A DNA stretch of 64,000 nucleotides. Source: Bacteroidota bacterium (lineage in GTDB: Bacteria; Bacteroidota; Bacteroidia; Bacteroidales; Paludibacteraceae). The stretch covers positions 119,543 to 183,542 of the forward strand of contig JAFNAV010000008.1 of the NCBI GenBank assembly GCA_017860345.1. The letters run 5' to 3'. The notes beneath the pieces are model-generated. The model saw nothing but the letters and a program-made list of their open reading frames with translations. It was not told the DNA's origin and did not search any database. Positions 10,774 to 19,191 of this stretch are shown piece after piece (the stretch's first letter is position 1; each line of letters opens with the position of its first letter). Made by a program: the position numbers and the translations under genes.

Positions 10774-10901
10774 AAAGTAAATAAATAATTGAATAAAAAT
10801 TTTTATAATAAACAGAACAAATATAATATTTTACTTCGCTATATAGTAATATGAACCAGGGCTGTGGCCGGGGCGTGTAGCAGGCATATTCGCTGTCCGC
10901 T

Positions 10902-10971
10902 GCGTCGGTCAAAGTGAATTGAAAAACAGCTAAGCTAAAGCGGGCACTCCCGATTCCTATCGCGTCGGTCA
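10902..10971 (+). repeat. Two copies of a 10-nt direct repeat beside the TA module
   Basis: GCGTCGGTCA occurs at 10902-10911 and again at 10962-10971, exactly 60 nt apart, in a stretch visibly richer in G and C than its surroundings. It lies just beyond the antitoxin gene. Could be a scar of insertion or part of a structured element; no function shown. Confidence 0.4.
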
Positions 10972-11010
10972 GTCTGTGACCATATAGCGTGTTATGGGGT
11001 CGGCATTTGA

Positions 11011-11319
11011 TTAGTACGCGATTCGTTTATCGTTTAGCTCAACATTGAAATTCACTTTTGCGCCCAGAGCTTCAAAAACTTTTAATATTGTGGTAAATCG
11101 TGCGTCTGTTGTACTATTTTCAATCTTCGATATTTGAGCTTTTTTTACGCCAACAATTTCACCTAATTCTTGTTGAGTTAAATGTCTTTCTTGTCTTGCC
11201 TGTTTAATAGCTTGTCCCAAAAGGTCAAGCCTTAGTTCATTCTCAAATTTATCTCTTTCGGGTGTTCCTTTTTTACCAACGTATTTGTCTGTTATTTCGT
11301 CTAAACTATATGTCTTCAT
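11011..11319 (-). CDS. higA: HigA-type antitoxin, XRE-family HTH
   Basis: This is a 102-residue protein with a Cro/C1 helix-turn-helix in the middle (HLTQQELGEIVGVKKAQIS, followed by KIENS). The C-terminal part (ALGAKVNFNVEL) is typical of HigA-like antitoxins. It lies 28 nt downstream of the toxin gene; toxin-first order is characteristic of HigBA modules. It should neutralise the toxin by direct binding and repress the shared promoter. Pairing is inferred from order and family; activity is not shown. Confidence 0.85.
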   Translation of the reverse strand: MKTYSLDEITDKYVGKKGTPERDKFENELRLDLLGQAIKQARQERHLTQQELGEIVGVKKAQISKIENSTTDARFTTILKVFEALGAKVNFNVELNDKRIAY

Positions 11320-11347
11320 CTTTTTTTGTTTTTGTCATTAAAATACT

Positions 11348-11668
11348 TCACTCGTAATTTTTCTGCTTTCTCAATTTCGCTTTTAGGAGTTTTGTCTGTT
11401 TTTTTATTATTATTCCGTGAGTTGAAATGACAACAGTTTCAGTATTTTCTGTTTTGTCCCAAAATGCAAAAAGTCTAAAGTGTGTTCGATTATACAAGGT
11501 TCTAAATTCCCAAATCTCGTCTTGAAGCTTTTTAAAAAGCTCTTTGTCGTTACAACTTCGGGCTTTCCATATGTTGTAGATTATTTTTATTCTTTCTTTT
11601 TCGTCAAGACTTTCTAAAAACCTGTTTGCTTCTTCTAAGAATTTAACACTAAATCTATAGTTGTCCAT
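11348..11668 (-). CDS. higB: HigB/RelE-like toxin (phage Gp49 type)
   Basis: The 106-residue basic protein has the Gp49/HigB pattern of the RelE superfamily: an N-terminal helical part (FLESLDEKERIKIIYNIWKA), then a strand region with LQDEIWEFRTLYNRTHFRLFAFW, then VISTHGIIIKKQTK, the stretch where this group holds its RNase residues. RelE-type toxins cleave mRNA on the ribosome. The first gene of the pair, it has its own promoter (TATATTTG, minus strand, 11695-11702, with a near -33 element 20 nt away). The gene is intact. Confidence 0.85.
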   Translation of the reverse strand: MDNYRFSVKFLEEANRFLESLDEKERIKIIYNIWKARSCNDKELFKKLQDEIWEFRTLYNRTHFRLFAFWDKTENTETVVISTHGIIIKKQTKLLKAKLRKQKNYE

Positions 11669-11694
11669 TTCTTATCGTAATTTTGAATCTTGTG

Positions 11695-11726
11695 CAAATA
11701 TACAAGTTTCTTTTTTAGGAAACAAT
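11695..11726 (-). promoter_or_regulatory. Promoter of the higBA pair
   Basis: On the minus strand: ATTG (one mismatch to the -33 TTTG; complement of 11723-11726), 20 nt, TATATTTG (complement of 11695-11702). It is 27 nt upstream of the toxin ATG, a likely target of antitoxin autorepression. Confidence 0.55.
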
Positions 11727-12386
11727 GTTTGATTTGATTTTTTTTACACTGTTCTATATAACAAAATATAAAGACATTAATAAATCTATCTATATTTTTA
11801 ATTTTCGGATTGTTTGTCCTAATTTAATCTCTACTGCTTCTATAACAAATAAAATGCCAATAATGTTATTCCGTACACCTTGCTTGTTTTGCTTGTTTTG
11901 AAAGTATTGTGCCTGAATTTGTGGATTTTTGTTCGATATATGCTTTGTTATCTTGCTCTAATGATGTATTTGTTTTGTTTTTGTTTTCACTTGTATAGAT
12001 GTACTGTGGTGAAAAATAAATGATTATTGTATCTTTTTTGCGTAATCAAGTTTATGATTGCCGGGTGTAAGTTGTGTATTAATGTGTTTTAATTAGCTGT
12101 CAGGTATTTATGTAAGTTGTTTTTGGGATTAAATTTAAATAAGTAAATAAATAACTTAGATTTATGATGGATGATTGATCTAAGTAAGATGGATATTGTT
12201 ATAAAAAATCAATAATCATGTATTATTGCTCAGAAAATCGGGTAAATACGTTCAATAATCAGAATTATTCATTATTTTTGCACGCTTTTCTCATTTGTAT
12301 CAAATAATCGGGGAAAGTTAGATTGTATAATTTTTTCTATCTTAAGTGTTTTAGATTGTATTTCAATAGATATTTTATTATAAGTA
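11727..12386. other. AT-rich gene-free stretch upstream of the decarboxylase gene
   Basis: About 660 nt without a credible gene. It is T-rich on the plus strand with simple-sequence runs (repeats of TTGTTTTG type near 11880-11990). A small 7-bp hairpin (CAATAAT/ATTATTG, 12210-12228) lies close to a second copy of CAATAATCA at about 12254. A possible -7 element, TATTTTTG (12273-12280), would give the next gene a leader of about 100 nt. I could not recognise a riboswitch or RNA family. Confidence 0.5.
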
Positions 12387-13778
12387 ATGAAAAATAAATA
12401 TAAAGATCTTATTGAGCAAACATTTGAATTTCCGAATGATGAATTCAGTGTAAGTGAGAATGAACTGGAGTGGTGCGGTGTTCCTCTAATGGATATTATC
12501 AAGCAATATGGTACACCCTTACGAGTTGCATATTTGCCTAAAATAGCACAGAATATACAGAAAGCCAGGCGAATGTTTAATGTTGCAATGGCTAAGGTTG
12601 ATTACAATGGGGATTATAACTATTGCTATTGTACAAAGAGTTCGCACTTTTCGTTTGTGATGGAAGAAGTGTTGAAGCAGGGAGTGAATCTGGAAACATC
12701 ATCGGCTTTTGATATAAATATTATGGAGTCGTTGTACGAACAAGGCTTACTTAAACCGGATACTTACGTAATTTGCAATGGATTTAAAAGACCTCAGTAT
12801 GTCGAAAATATCCAAAACCTGATGCGTTTAGGTTTCAATAATGTAATACCGATTCTTGATAATAAATTTGAACTGGATTTGCTTTTGAAAGACTTTGATA
12901 TGAAGTTTAAAGTAGGAATCCGAATTGCTGCCGAAGAAGAACCGAAGTTCGATTTTTATACATCGCGCCTGGGTATACGCTATAACGACATTATACCGTA
13001 TTATATCAAAAGTCTCTCCGAAAATCCTCAGGTAGAGCTTAAAATGCTACATTTCTTTATCAATACCGGAGTTAAAGATACTGCTTATTACTGGAATGAA
13101 TTGAATAAGGCCGTAAACCTTTATTGCGAACTTAAAAAGAGATGTCCGGAGCTTGATAGTTTGAATATTGGTGGAGGGTTTCCTATACAAACTCACTTGG
13201 ATATGTCGTACGATTACGAATATATAGCCGAAGAAATTGTTGCGCAGATAAAGAACATTTGCGATCAATATGGAGTACCGGAGCCACATATTTTCACTGA
13301 GTTTGGTTCGTATACGGTAGGTGAGAGCGGTGCTATGCTGTATTCTATTGTAAATCAAAAAAAACAGAACGACCGTGAGTTGTGGAATATGATTGATAGT
13401 TCTTTTATGACTACCTTACCCGACACCTGGGCTATCAATCAGCGTTTTGTTTTTTTAGCCATCAACAACTGGGATTCGGAATACGAGCGTGTCAATTTGG
13501 GTGGACTAACCTGCGACAGTGAGGACTTTTATAATGCCGAAGTACATTCTAATGCAATTTTTCTGCCCAAAATGCAGGAAGACAGGGAGCAGTATATCGG
13601 TTTTTTTCATACCGGAGCTTATCAGGAGTCGTTGAGCGGTTTTGGGGGTATACAGCATTGCCTGATTCCGGCACCCAAATTAGTAATTATTGATAAAGAC
13701 GAAGATGGTGAATACTTTACCAAGCTTTTTGCTAAAGAACAGAGCTACAAGTCGATGTTGAAAATATTGGGCTACTGA
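12387..13778 (+). CDS. speA: Arginine decarboxylase-like PLP enzyme (fold III)
   Basis: The 463-residue protein belongs to the Orn/DAP/Arg decarboxylase group 2 (alanine-racemase fold). K84 in YCTKSSH is the expected PLP lysine. GGGFPIQ is the glycine-rich loop contacting PLP phosphate. LTCDSED near residue 375 holds the catalytic Cys from the partner subunit; the CDS form is the one seen in biosynthetic arginine decarboxylases, where ornithine and DAP enzymes usually have CDG/CES variants. It would make agmatine and CO2 in the cytoplasm, the first step of polyamine synthesis. It is shorter than E. coli SpeA, a common state in Bacteroidota. No other polyamine gene is adjacent, so the substrate is inferred. 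The start is the first ATG after a long AT-rich leader. Confidence 0.72.
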   Translation: MKNKYKDLIEQTFEFPNDEFSVSENELEWCGVPLMDIIKQYGTPLRVAYLPKIAQNIQKARRMFNVAMAKVDYNGDYNYCYCTKSSHFSFVMEEVLKQGVNLETSSAFDINIMESLYEQGLLKPDTYVICNGFKRPQYVENIQNLMRLGFNNVIPILDNKFELDLLLKDFDMKFKVGIRIAAEEEPKFDFYTSRLGIRYNDIIPYYIKSLSENPQVELKMLHFFINTGVKDTAYYWNELNKAVNLYCELKKRCPELDSLNIGGGFPIQTHLDMSYDYEYIAEEIVAQIKNICDQYGVPEPHIFTEFGSYTVGESGAMLYSIVNQKKQNDRELWNMIDSSFMTTLPDTWAINQRFVFLAINNWDSEYERVNLGGLTCDSEDFYNAEVHSNAIFLPKMQEDREQYIGFFHTGAYQESLSGFGGIQHCLIPAPKLVIIDKDEDGEYFTKLFAKEQSYKSMLKILGY

Positions 13779-13831
13779 TAGCTGTACTATTACAGGTGAA
13801 ATTAAAATTGTGGTACTTGTATTGCGTTTTA

Positions 13832-13885
13832 TTTCAGCTTCTTAGCGTTGCACAACTTGCTTATTTGCAGGTAAAGAAGCTGAAA
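13832..13885. repeat. 12-bp inverted repeat at a convergent gene junction
   Basis: TTTCAGCTTCTT (13832-13843) and AAGAAGCTGAAA (13874-13885) are perfectly complementary with a 30-nt spacer. The right arm lies in the last codons of rsmD. There is no T-tract directly after either arm, so it is only a weak candidate terminator. Confidence 0.5.
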
Positions 13886-14397
13886 TTAACATTGCCATAA
13901 TTCCGATGATCCGAAAAGTTAGGGTGCTGGCTGAAGTCGTTTTTTGATGAATGTTCAAGAACAAACAATCCATCAGGTTTTAGCAGGTTACGACTGAATA
14001 TAAGATCCGGAATTTCAGAAAGTTTGTTTAATTCGTATGGTGGGTCGGCAAATATCAGGTCGAAATGGTGATGGCAAGAGTTAATAAAACGGAAAACGTC
14101 CGTTTTAATAAGGCTGAGATTGTCAATCTTTAATTCAGAGCAAACCTTGCGGATAAAAGCGCATTGCCTGTCGTTTTGTTCTATGGTAACGGTGTTGCTG
14201 CACCCACGCGAAATAAATTCTACACTTATACTTCCGGTTCCTGCAAATAAATCAAGAACTTCAATGTCTTCAAAGTCAATTCTGTTGTTGAGCAGATTGA
14301 AAAGCCCTTCTTTTGCAAAATCGGTTGTGGGGCGAGCTGTGATGTTGCCTGGCGCCGATATTCTGCGTCCTTTGAATTTGCCGCTTATAATTCTCAT
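13861..14397 (-). CDS. rsmD: 16S rRNA (guanine966-N2)-methyltransferase RsmD
   Basis: The 178-residue SAM-dependent methyltransferase has motif I DLFAGTGS (residues 49-56) for SAM and the catalytic motif IV DPPY (118-121), both typical of RsmD, which methylates N2 of G966 in assembled 30S particles. Length and the N-terminal MRIISGKFKGRR, a hallmark of the family, agree. It overlaps the DUF3822 gene upstream by 4 nt (ATGA), so the two are translationally coupled; this pairing is common in Bacteroidota. Confidence 0.93.
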   Translation of the reverse strand: MRIISGKFKGRRISAPGNITARPTTDFAKEGLFNLLNNRIDFEDIEVLDLFAGTGSISVEFISRGCSNTVTIEQNDRQCAFIRKVCSELKIDNLSLIKTDVFRFINSCHHHFDLIFADPPYELNKLSEIPDLIFSRNLLKPDGLFVLEHSSKNDFSQHPNFSDHRNYGNVNFSFFTCK

Positions 14398-15122
14398 GAA
14401 ATTTTTTTTGAAGTAACGGTTTTTATATATTTCTTCAGCACAGAGATGATGGCAGTTTTACTTTTTTCACTCTGAACCTGTATCGGACATTCCTCGGCCG
14501 ATAACTGTAACTGATCATATATTTTCAATACGTAGTATGCAATATCTTCGTTGCTTTCAGTATTGTAGGTATTAATCATCTGTAGAGCGCCGTTTTTAAG
14601 CACTACTGCATCAAAGCAGTTTTTTCTGAGGTTAATATGTACGCTGGTTCCACCGTCCAGTGGCACGGAGTCGTTGATATAAGCCAATACGTGATGTTCT
14701 GTTTCTATGTCCGGCAGTATTTTACCGAATGCAGCATGAACGGCTTCGGGTACAGCATATACTAAAACGGCATTCCAGGCTAAGAGCTTGTTGCTGATTG
14801 TTTTAAAGTTTTTTGGAATGCTGTCTCTAATTCCAAAGATAAATTGAGAAGCCAGCGCATCTGAGTAGAAAGCTTCCGGAATCAAGGCATAGAAATCGGT
14901 TTCTACGATTAACCTTACCGAATTGTATGATAGCTGGAACATTTCTTCGTCCGATAAAAGGTTGAGGAGCTCAAGTTCCGAAATTTCCCAGATATTGGCA
15001 GAAGCGGTTTTGCTCGAACCAAGTGTGTGGCTCGGGTCGTAGGAGGATAAAGAAAATCCATCCGTGGTTACACGGATGGATAAATTCAAAATATTGTTGT
15101 TCGTATTTTCAGAATCAGACAT
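14394..15122 (-). CDS. DUF3822 family protein
   Basis: A 242-residue cytoplasmic protein of the DUF3822 family, recognised by its Bacteroidota distribution and its fixed position just upstream of rsmD, which it overlaps by 4 nt. The sequence suggests an actin/ASKHA-like fold (N-terminal LSIRVTTDGFSLSSYD; later VHINLRKNCFDAVVLKNG), as in proteins related to PilM/FtsA, but no ATP motif can be named with certainty. Function unknown; coupling to rsmD hints at a role tied to ribosome maturation or simple co-expression. The start ATG at 15122 has no competing upstream ATG. Confidence 0.8.
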   Translation of the reverse strand: MSDSENTNNNILNLSIRVTTDGFSLSSYDPSHTLGSSKTASANIWEISELELLNLLSDEEMFQLSYNSVRLIVETDFYALIPEAFYSDALASQFIFGIRDSIPKNFKTISNKLLAWNAVLVYAVPEAVHAAFGKILPDIETEHHVLAYINDSVPLDGGTSVHINLRKNCFDAVVLKNGALQMINTYNTESNEDIAYYVLKIYDQLQLSAEECPIQVQSEKSKTAIISVLKKYIKTVTSKKIS

Positions 15123-15196
15123 CTTATCAGGCGGGTACGTTACGACTTATTATTCAGGTCAACGAATTGCCTTCAAAGCAATCCGGAATCAGGTTT

Positions 15197-15880
15197 TTAT
15201 TCCCAGTTACCGGCATTGTTGTTTGGTTCTTCAATAGAACCAACTTTCAGTCCGGGGAATCTTTCGAGTTTCTTTTGCAAGTCGATAGCGTTAAGCATTT
15301 CCTGATGATTCAGATCATAAAGATAATCTGAATATAGCGTAGAAGCTTCAAACAAAGGAATCTTAATGCCTGTGGCATTTACGTAATCGTTGTTTGTTTT
15401 CAGCACAAATTTTTTGTTTTCCGAAAAAGGTACAATAGCTATTTTGTCAATAGTTTCAGCTGTGTAACGGGTAGGGAAGATGGCTTCGAGCATACTAACA
15501 TAGGCAGTATCACGACGAAAGTTTTCAAGACCGTTTGCAGCAATTTCACTTTTGTTGCCTTTGCGAACTATTCTGGCAGCAGCAGCTTCAGTAAGGCCTG
15601 CTTCGAGTTGTTTGTCCGAAAGAGAACCTTCTTTAACAACGGTTTTCTTTTTTGCGTTTTTTAGGAATTGAATCAGTTCGTCAAAGTTGTCGGTGTATAC
15701 TCCTTTTTGAATTTTGTATTCTAATTCGGCGCTACGGATGTCAATTAAACGCTGGGTGATTTCTTTCTCACGCGCTGCTTTTTGTTCGTCGAATTTAATA
15801 GGAGTGATGATGCTCATAATACAAAAGTACGCAAGCAGACCGATTGAAACTACAAGTAAAATCTTGATTATTGTTTTCAT
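15197..15880 (-). CDS. Conserved membrane-anchored protein of unknown function
   Basis: The 227-residue protein has an N-terminal hydrophobic segment (residues 4-26) that serves as a membrane anchor. A helix-rich stretch follows (ITQRLIDIRSAELEYKIQKG, then YTDNFDELIQFL) that superficially resembles the N-terminal helix and start of the globular part in type IV pilin-like proteins; there is no prepilin peptidase site (no G before F/M with E at +5). It lies upstream of DUF3822-rsmD on the same strand, 74 nt away, so the three may be co-transcribed. A TAAATTTG element (minus strand, 15964-15971) may be the promoter. I do not recognise a function. Confidence 0.75.
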   Translation of the reverse strand: MKTIIKILLVVSIGLLAYFCIMSIITPIKFDEQKAAREKEITQRLIDIRSAELEYKIQKGVYTDNFDELIQFLKNAKKKTVVKEGSLSDKQLEAGLTEAAAARIVRKGNKSEIAANGLENFRRDTAYVSMLEAIFPTRYTAETIDKIAIVPFSENKKFVLKTNNDYVNATGIKIPLFEASTLYSDYLYDLNHQEMLNAIDLQKKLERFPGLKVGSIEEPNNNAGNWE

Positions 15881-16098
15881 GCTGAATATTTTGTTAAACT
15901 TTATGTAAGAATATTATTTTAAGTTTTTGTATTTACAACTTTTAAGCGGTGTTTTTCAGTCTGCAAATTTAGGAAAGAAAATTCAATACTCCATGCCTAT
16001 TTATCTTTTTTTTCTACGTTTTTTACTACTTTGGTAAAATATTATCGGTTAATTTAATTTTTAAGTATAAAATTCGGTCTCGTTTATGATTGTGTTTT

Positions 16099-16106
16099 TA
16101 TCTTTG
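16099..16106 (+). promoter_or_regulatory. -7 promoter element of relA
   Basis: TATCTTTG, exact -7 consensus, 44 nt before the ATG at 16151. No clear -33 element. Confidence 0.55.
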
Positions 16107-16150
16107 TACTCAAAATCTCCGGAATATACATTTATTTGTTTTTTTTTGAT

Positions 16151-18346
16151 ATGTCTAAGTTTAAAAACCCGGTTTCTGTTAGTAAGTACTATCGCGGCCT
16201 TGTAGAAGCGCATCCTACTTTATTTAATTATGAAGAGAGGAAGGAACTTCGCAAGCTGCTTATCACGTTTTATAAGTCCGTTGATGTAAGCAATATCCCA
16301 TTTGGATATTCTGTTATGGATAAAATGAGTGTAACGCATACATTACTTACAGAGATGGGGCTTGGTAAGGCAGCTGTTCTTGGCGTTTTGTTGCAGGAAA
16401 TTGTTTCTCAGGGGGCAATTACGGTGAAGTATATCGATAGCCGTTTTGGCGTTCATGTAGAACCGATAATTCACGGCATCATGCGTGTCAGAGAATTATA
16501 CGAAAAGAAAACCTCTTTGGAAACTGAGAATTTCCGAAAACTGTTTCTGACTTTTGCAGAGGATGTACGCGTAATTCTTATAATTATAGCTGAGCATTTG
16601 CAGATGATGCGTACTTTGGATGCTTATGACTCTGACAATAATATGAATGTGGCGCGCGAAAGCTCGTTCCTATACGCTCCGCTTGCGCATCGTATGGGGC
16701 TTTATGCTGTAAAAACCGAGTTGGAGGATTTGTCCCTCAAATATACTAATCGTGAGATATTCAAAGAAATAGCTACTAAGTTGAACGAAACCAAGCGCTC
16801 GCGCGATTTGTATATTCAGGAGTTTATCACTCCACTTGAGGAAAAACTTCGTGAGCTGGGTTATCAGTTTGAGATTAAGGGGCGTACCAAATCAATACAT
16901 TCTATTTACAACAAGATAAAAAAACAGAATACACCGTTTGAGAATATATATGATTTGTTTGCCATCAGAATTATTTTTGATGTGCCTGCTGAAAAGGAAA
17001 AAGCAGCTTGCTGGCAGGCTTACTCTATTGTGGCCGATATGTATCAGCCCAATCCAAAGCGCCTGCGCGACTGGCTTTCAATCCCTAAATCGAACGGATA
17101 TGAAAGTTTACACACCACTGTGTTGGGTCCGCAAGGTAAGTGGGTAGAGGTGCAGATACGTACGGTACGTATGGATGAAGTGGCTGAAAAGGGTCTGGCT
17201 GCTCACTGGAAGTACAAGGGTATTAAGAGTGAAACCGGGATGGATGAATGGCTTAAGAATATCCGCGAGATATTGGAAAATCCGGAGCTGAATGCTGTTG
17301 ATTTTATGGATGAGTTCAAACTGAACTTATACGATAAGGAGGTTTTTGTGTTTACACCTAACGGCGATTTGCATAAGTTGCCTAAAGGGGCTACTGCGCT
17401 CGACTTTGCTTTTTCTATACATTCGGCTCTGGGCAGCAAGTGTGTGGGCGCAAAAGTAAATGGAAAAAACGTTCCTATAAAATATGTACTAAGCAATGGC
17501 GACCAGGTTGAGGTGTTAACATCGCCTACCCAAAAGCCAAATTTAGCATGGCTCAATGTGGTTACCACTTCGCGTGCCAAAAATAAAATCAGGCAGGCGC
17601 TTAAAGAAATTGAGTACAAAGACGCCGAAATAGGTCGTGAAACAATTGCCCGCCGGTTTAAAAACTGGAAGATAGATTTGGACGATGGACGTATATCCCG
17701 CCTGGCTAAAAAGTTAGGATACAAAACAGTAAGTGACTTTTATCAGGAAATAGCCTCGGAAAAGTTGGAAATTCTGAGTGTGCGCGAGAGTTATCTGGAA
17801 CTTGAGAAACGCGATGCTTCTAATGATCAGCCCGAAATTCGTAGTGCTGAGTCGTTTACGGCCGATAGGTCGCATCATAACGAGCCTCAGGGTAAGGAAG
17901 ATGTGTTGGTGATAGGGCAGGATCTGAAAAATGTAGACTTCAAGCTATCAAAGTGCTGTAACCCTATTTATGGTGATGATGTATTTGGTTTTGTGGCAGT
18001 AAGTGGTGGTATAAAGATACATCGTACCGACTGTCCTAATGCACCGCAAATGATTTCGCGCTTTGGTTACCGTATTGTAAAAGCACGATGGTCAGGAAAA
18101 TCGGTCGGTTCGCAATATCCCATTACGTTGCGCATTGTAGGCCACGACGACATTGGCATTGTTACCAATATCACATCGTTGATATCCAAAGAAAAGAACA
18201 TCTCTTTACGTTCCATATCAATTGATTCAAATGCAGGATTGTTTCAGGGTAACCTCACGGTTATGGTTAGCGATTTGAATGACCTGGAAGGTATTATCAA
18301 GAAAATACAATTTGTAAAAGGGGTCAAAAACGTATCCCGTGCATAG
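16151..18346 (+). CDS. relA: (p)ppGpp synthetase, RelA type with dead hydrolase domain
   Basis: The start is the ATG at 16151 (MSKFKNP, 731 residues); an in-frame TTG at 16136 would only add five residues. Order: pseudo-HD domain (about 30-190), synthetase domain (about 220-350), TGS (FVFTPNGDLHKLPKGATALD), helical and zinc-finger region (KLSKCCNPI, then HRTDCPN) and C-terminal ACT. The synthetase looks active: RLRD before NGYESLHTTV, then EVQIRT and AAHWKYK. The hydrolase centre is lost: the HD pair reads QE (82-83), the ADRLHNMRT motif reads AEHLQMMRT, and the first metal His is missing. It should therefore make (p)ppGpp from ATP and GTP/GDP on stalled ribosomes and not degrade it; another Rel/SpoT gene must supply hydrolysis. 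The stop is 14 nt from the convergent yjjG-like gene. Confidence 0.9.
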   Translation: MSKFKNPVSVSKYYRGLVEAHPTLFNYEERKELRKLLITFYKSVDVSNIPFGYSVMDKMSVTHTLLTEMGLGKAAVLGVLLQEIVSQGAITVKYIDSRFGVHVEPIIHGIMRVRELYEKKTSLETENFRKLFLTFAEDVRVILIIIAEHLQMMRTLDAYDSDNNMNVARESSFLYAPLAHRMGLYAVKTELEDLSLKYTNREIFKEIATKLNETKRSRDLYIQEFITPLEEKLRELGYQFEIKGRTKSIHSIYNKIKKQNTPFENIYDLFAIRIIFDVPAEKEKAACWQAYSIVADMYQPNPKRLRDWLSIPKSNGYESLHTTVLGPQGKWVEVQIRTVRMDEVAEKGLAAHWKYKGIKSETGMDEWLKNIREILENPELNAVDFMDEFKLNLYDKEVFVFTPNGDLHKLPKGATALDFAFSIHSALGSKCVGAKVNGKNVPIKYVLSNGDQVEVLTSPTQKPNLAWLNVVTTSRAKNKIRQALKEIEYKDAEIGRETIARRFKNWKIDLDDGRISRLAKKLGYKTVSDFYQEIASEKLEILSVRESYLELEKRDASNDQPEIRSAESFTADRSHHNEPQGKEDVLVIGQDLKNVDFKLSKCCNPIYGDDVFGFVAVSGGIKIHRTDCPNAPQMISRFGYRIVKARWSGKSVGSQYPITLRIVGHDDIGIVTNITSLISKEKNISLRSISIDSNAGLFQGNLTVMVSDLNDLEGIIKKIQFVKGVKNVSRA

Positions 18347-18360
18347 TTGCCATCTGAAAT

Positions 18361-19053
18361 TTAAAGAATATTCCACACTTCTTTCAGAGAGTTTATCATG
18401 TAGGTACATGTAGGTTTATCTTCGGGCGCTATGGGATGAAGCGGGAAATAAATCTGCCTGATTCCAGCGTTGATAGCACCCATAATATCGGCCGCATAGC
18501 TGTCGCCTATCATAATGGCTTCATCGGTAGTTATATTGTTCAGTTTCAGTGCATATTCAAATATCTGTTTATCGGGCTTCAGCGCGCCGGCAGTCTCCGA
18601 AAGTACTATGTGTTTGAAATAATGCTCAATGTTGCTGCTTCTCATTTTGCGGAACTGAGTTTCGGTAAATCCGTTTGAAATGAGTGTGAGCGGATATTTG
18701 CCATACAGATAATCCAGCAGTTCTTTGGCATGAGGTATCAATGCTTTTTTTGTAGGTAATATATCCAGATACTGAATCCCAATTTCTTCGGCCAGTTTGT
18801 TGTCATCGAGCCCCATTTGAGCCAATGGGTATCTGAAACGTTCGGTCATCAGGTACTCTTTTGTTACTATTCCCTGCCCGTATTGCTCCCAGAGTTCAAT
18901 ATTGCGTTTGGCATAAATTCTGAAAAATTCATCAAAATCGTCGAAGTAATTATTTAAATTTCTGTCGACAAATACATCCTGCAACGATAATCTGGCATTT
19001 TCATGAAAATCCCAGAGGGTATCGTCCAGATCAATAAAAACTGCTTTATACAT
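18361..19053 (-). CDS. YjjG-family HAD hydrolase (nucleotidase-like)
   Basis: The 230-residue haloacid-dehalogenase-superfamily phosphatase has motif I DLDDT (residues 8-12; first Asp the nucleophile), motif II LISNG, the motif III Lys in KPDKQIF, and motif IV GDSYAADI. The helical cap and sequence pattern fit subfamily IA proteins of the YjjG type, which dephosphorylate pyrimidine and non-canonical nucleoside monophosphates. Substrate is inferred from family only. It converges with relA; there is no obvious terminator between them. Confidence 0.87.
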   Translation of the reverse strand: MYKAVFIDLDDTLWDFHENARLSLQDVFVDRNLNNYFDDFDEFFRIYAKRNIELWEQYGQGIVTKEYLMTERFRYPLAQMGLDDNKLAEEIGIQYLDILPTKKALIPHAKELLDYLYGKYPLTLISNGFTETQFRKMRSSNIEHYFKHIVLSETAGALKPDKQIFEYALKLNNITTDEAIMIGDSYAADIMGAINAGIRQIYFPLHPIAPEDKPTCTYMINSLKEVWNIL

Positions 19054-19140
19054 TTTTTGGGGAGTATACGGGTGGATAAGTAAATGGGTGAATGTGCAAA
19101 AAAAATGACCAGACTATTTTATACAATAGTCAACCTAATG

Positions 19141-19181
19141 AGCCCTGAATTAGTTTGACCTAAAAGTCAGGGCTGTTTTTT
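19141..19181 (+). terminator. Plus-oriented terminator-like hairpin
   Basis: AGCCCTGA (19141-19148) pairs perfectly with TCAGGGCT (19167-19174) and is followed by GTTTTTT on the plus strand. Read on the minus strand there is no T-tract. Both flanking genes are on the minus strand, so the nearest plus-strand transcript it could end is that of relA, about 800 nt upstream. Confidence 0.6.
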
Positions 19182-19191
19182 AATAGATGAA

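Noticed and set aside
15197..15880. Type IV pilin-like protein
   Set aside because: The N-terminal hydrophobic helix looks similar, but there is no prepilin peptidase cleavage site and no pilus gene nearby.
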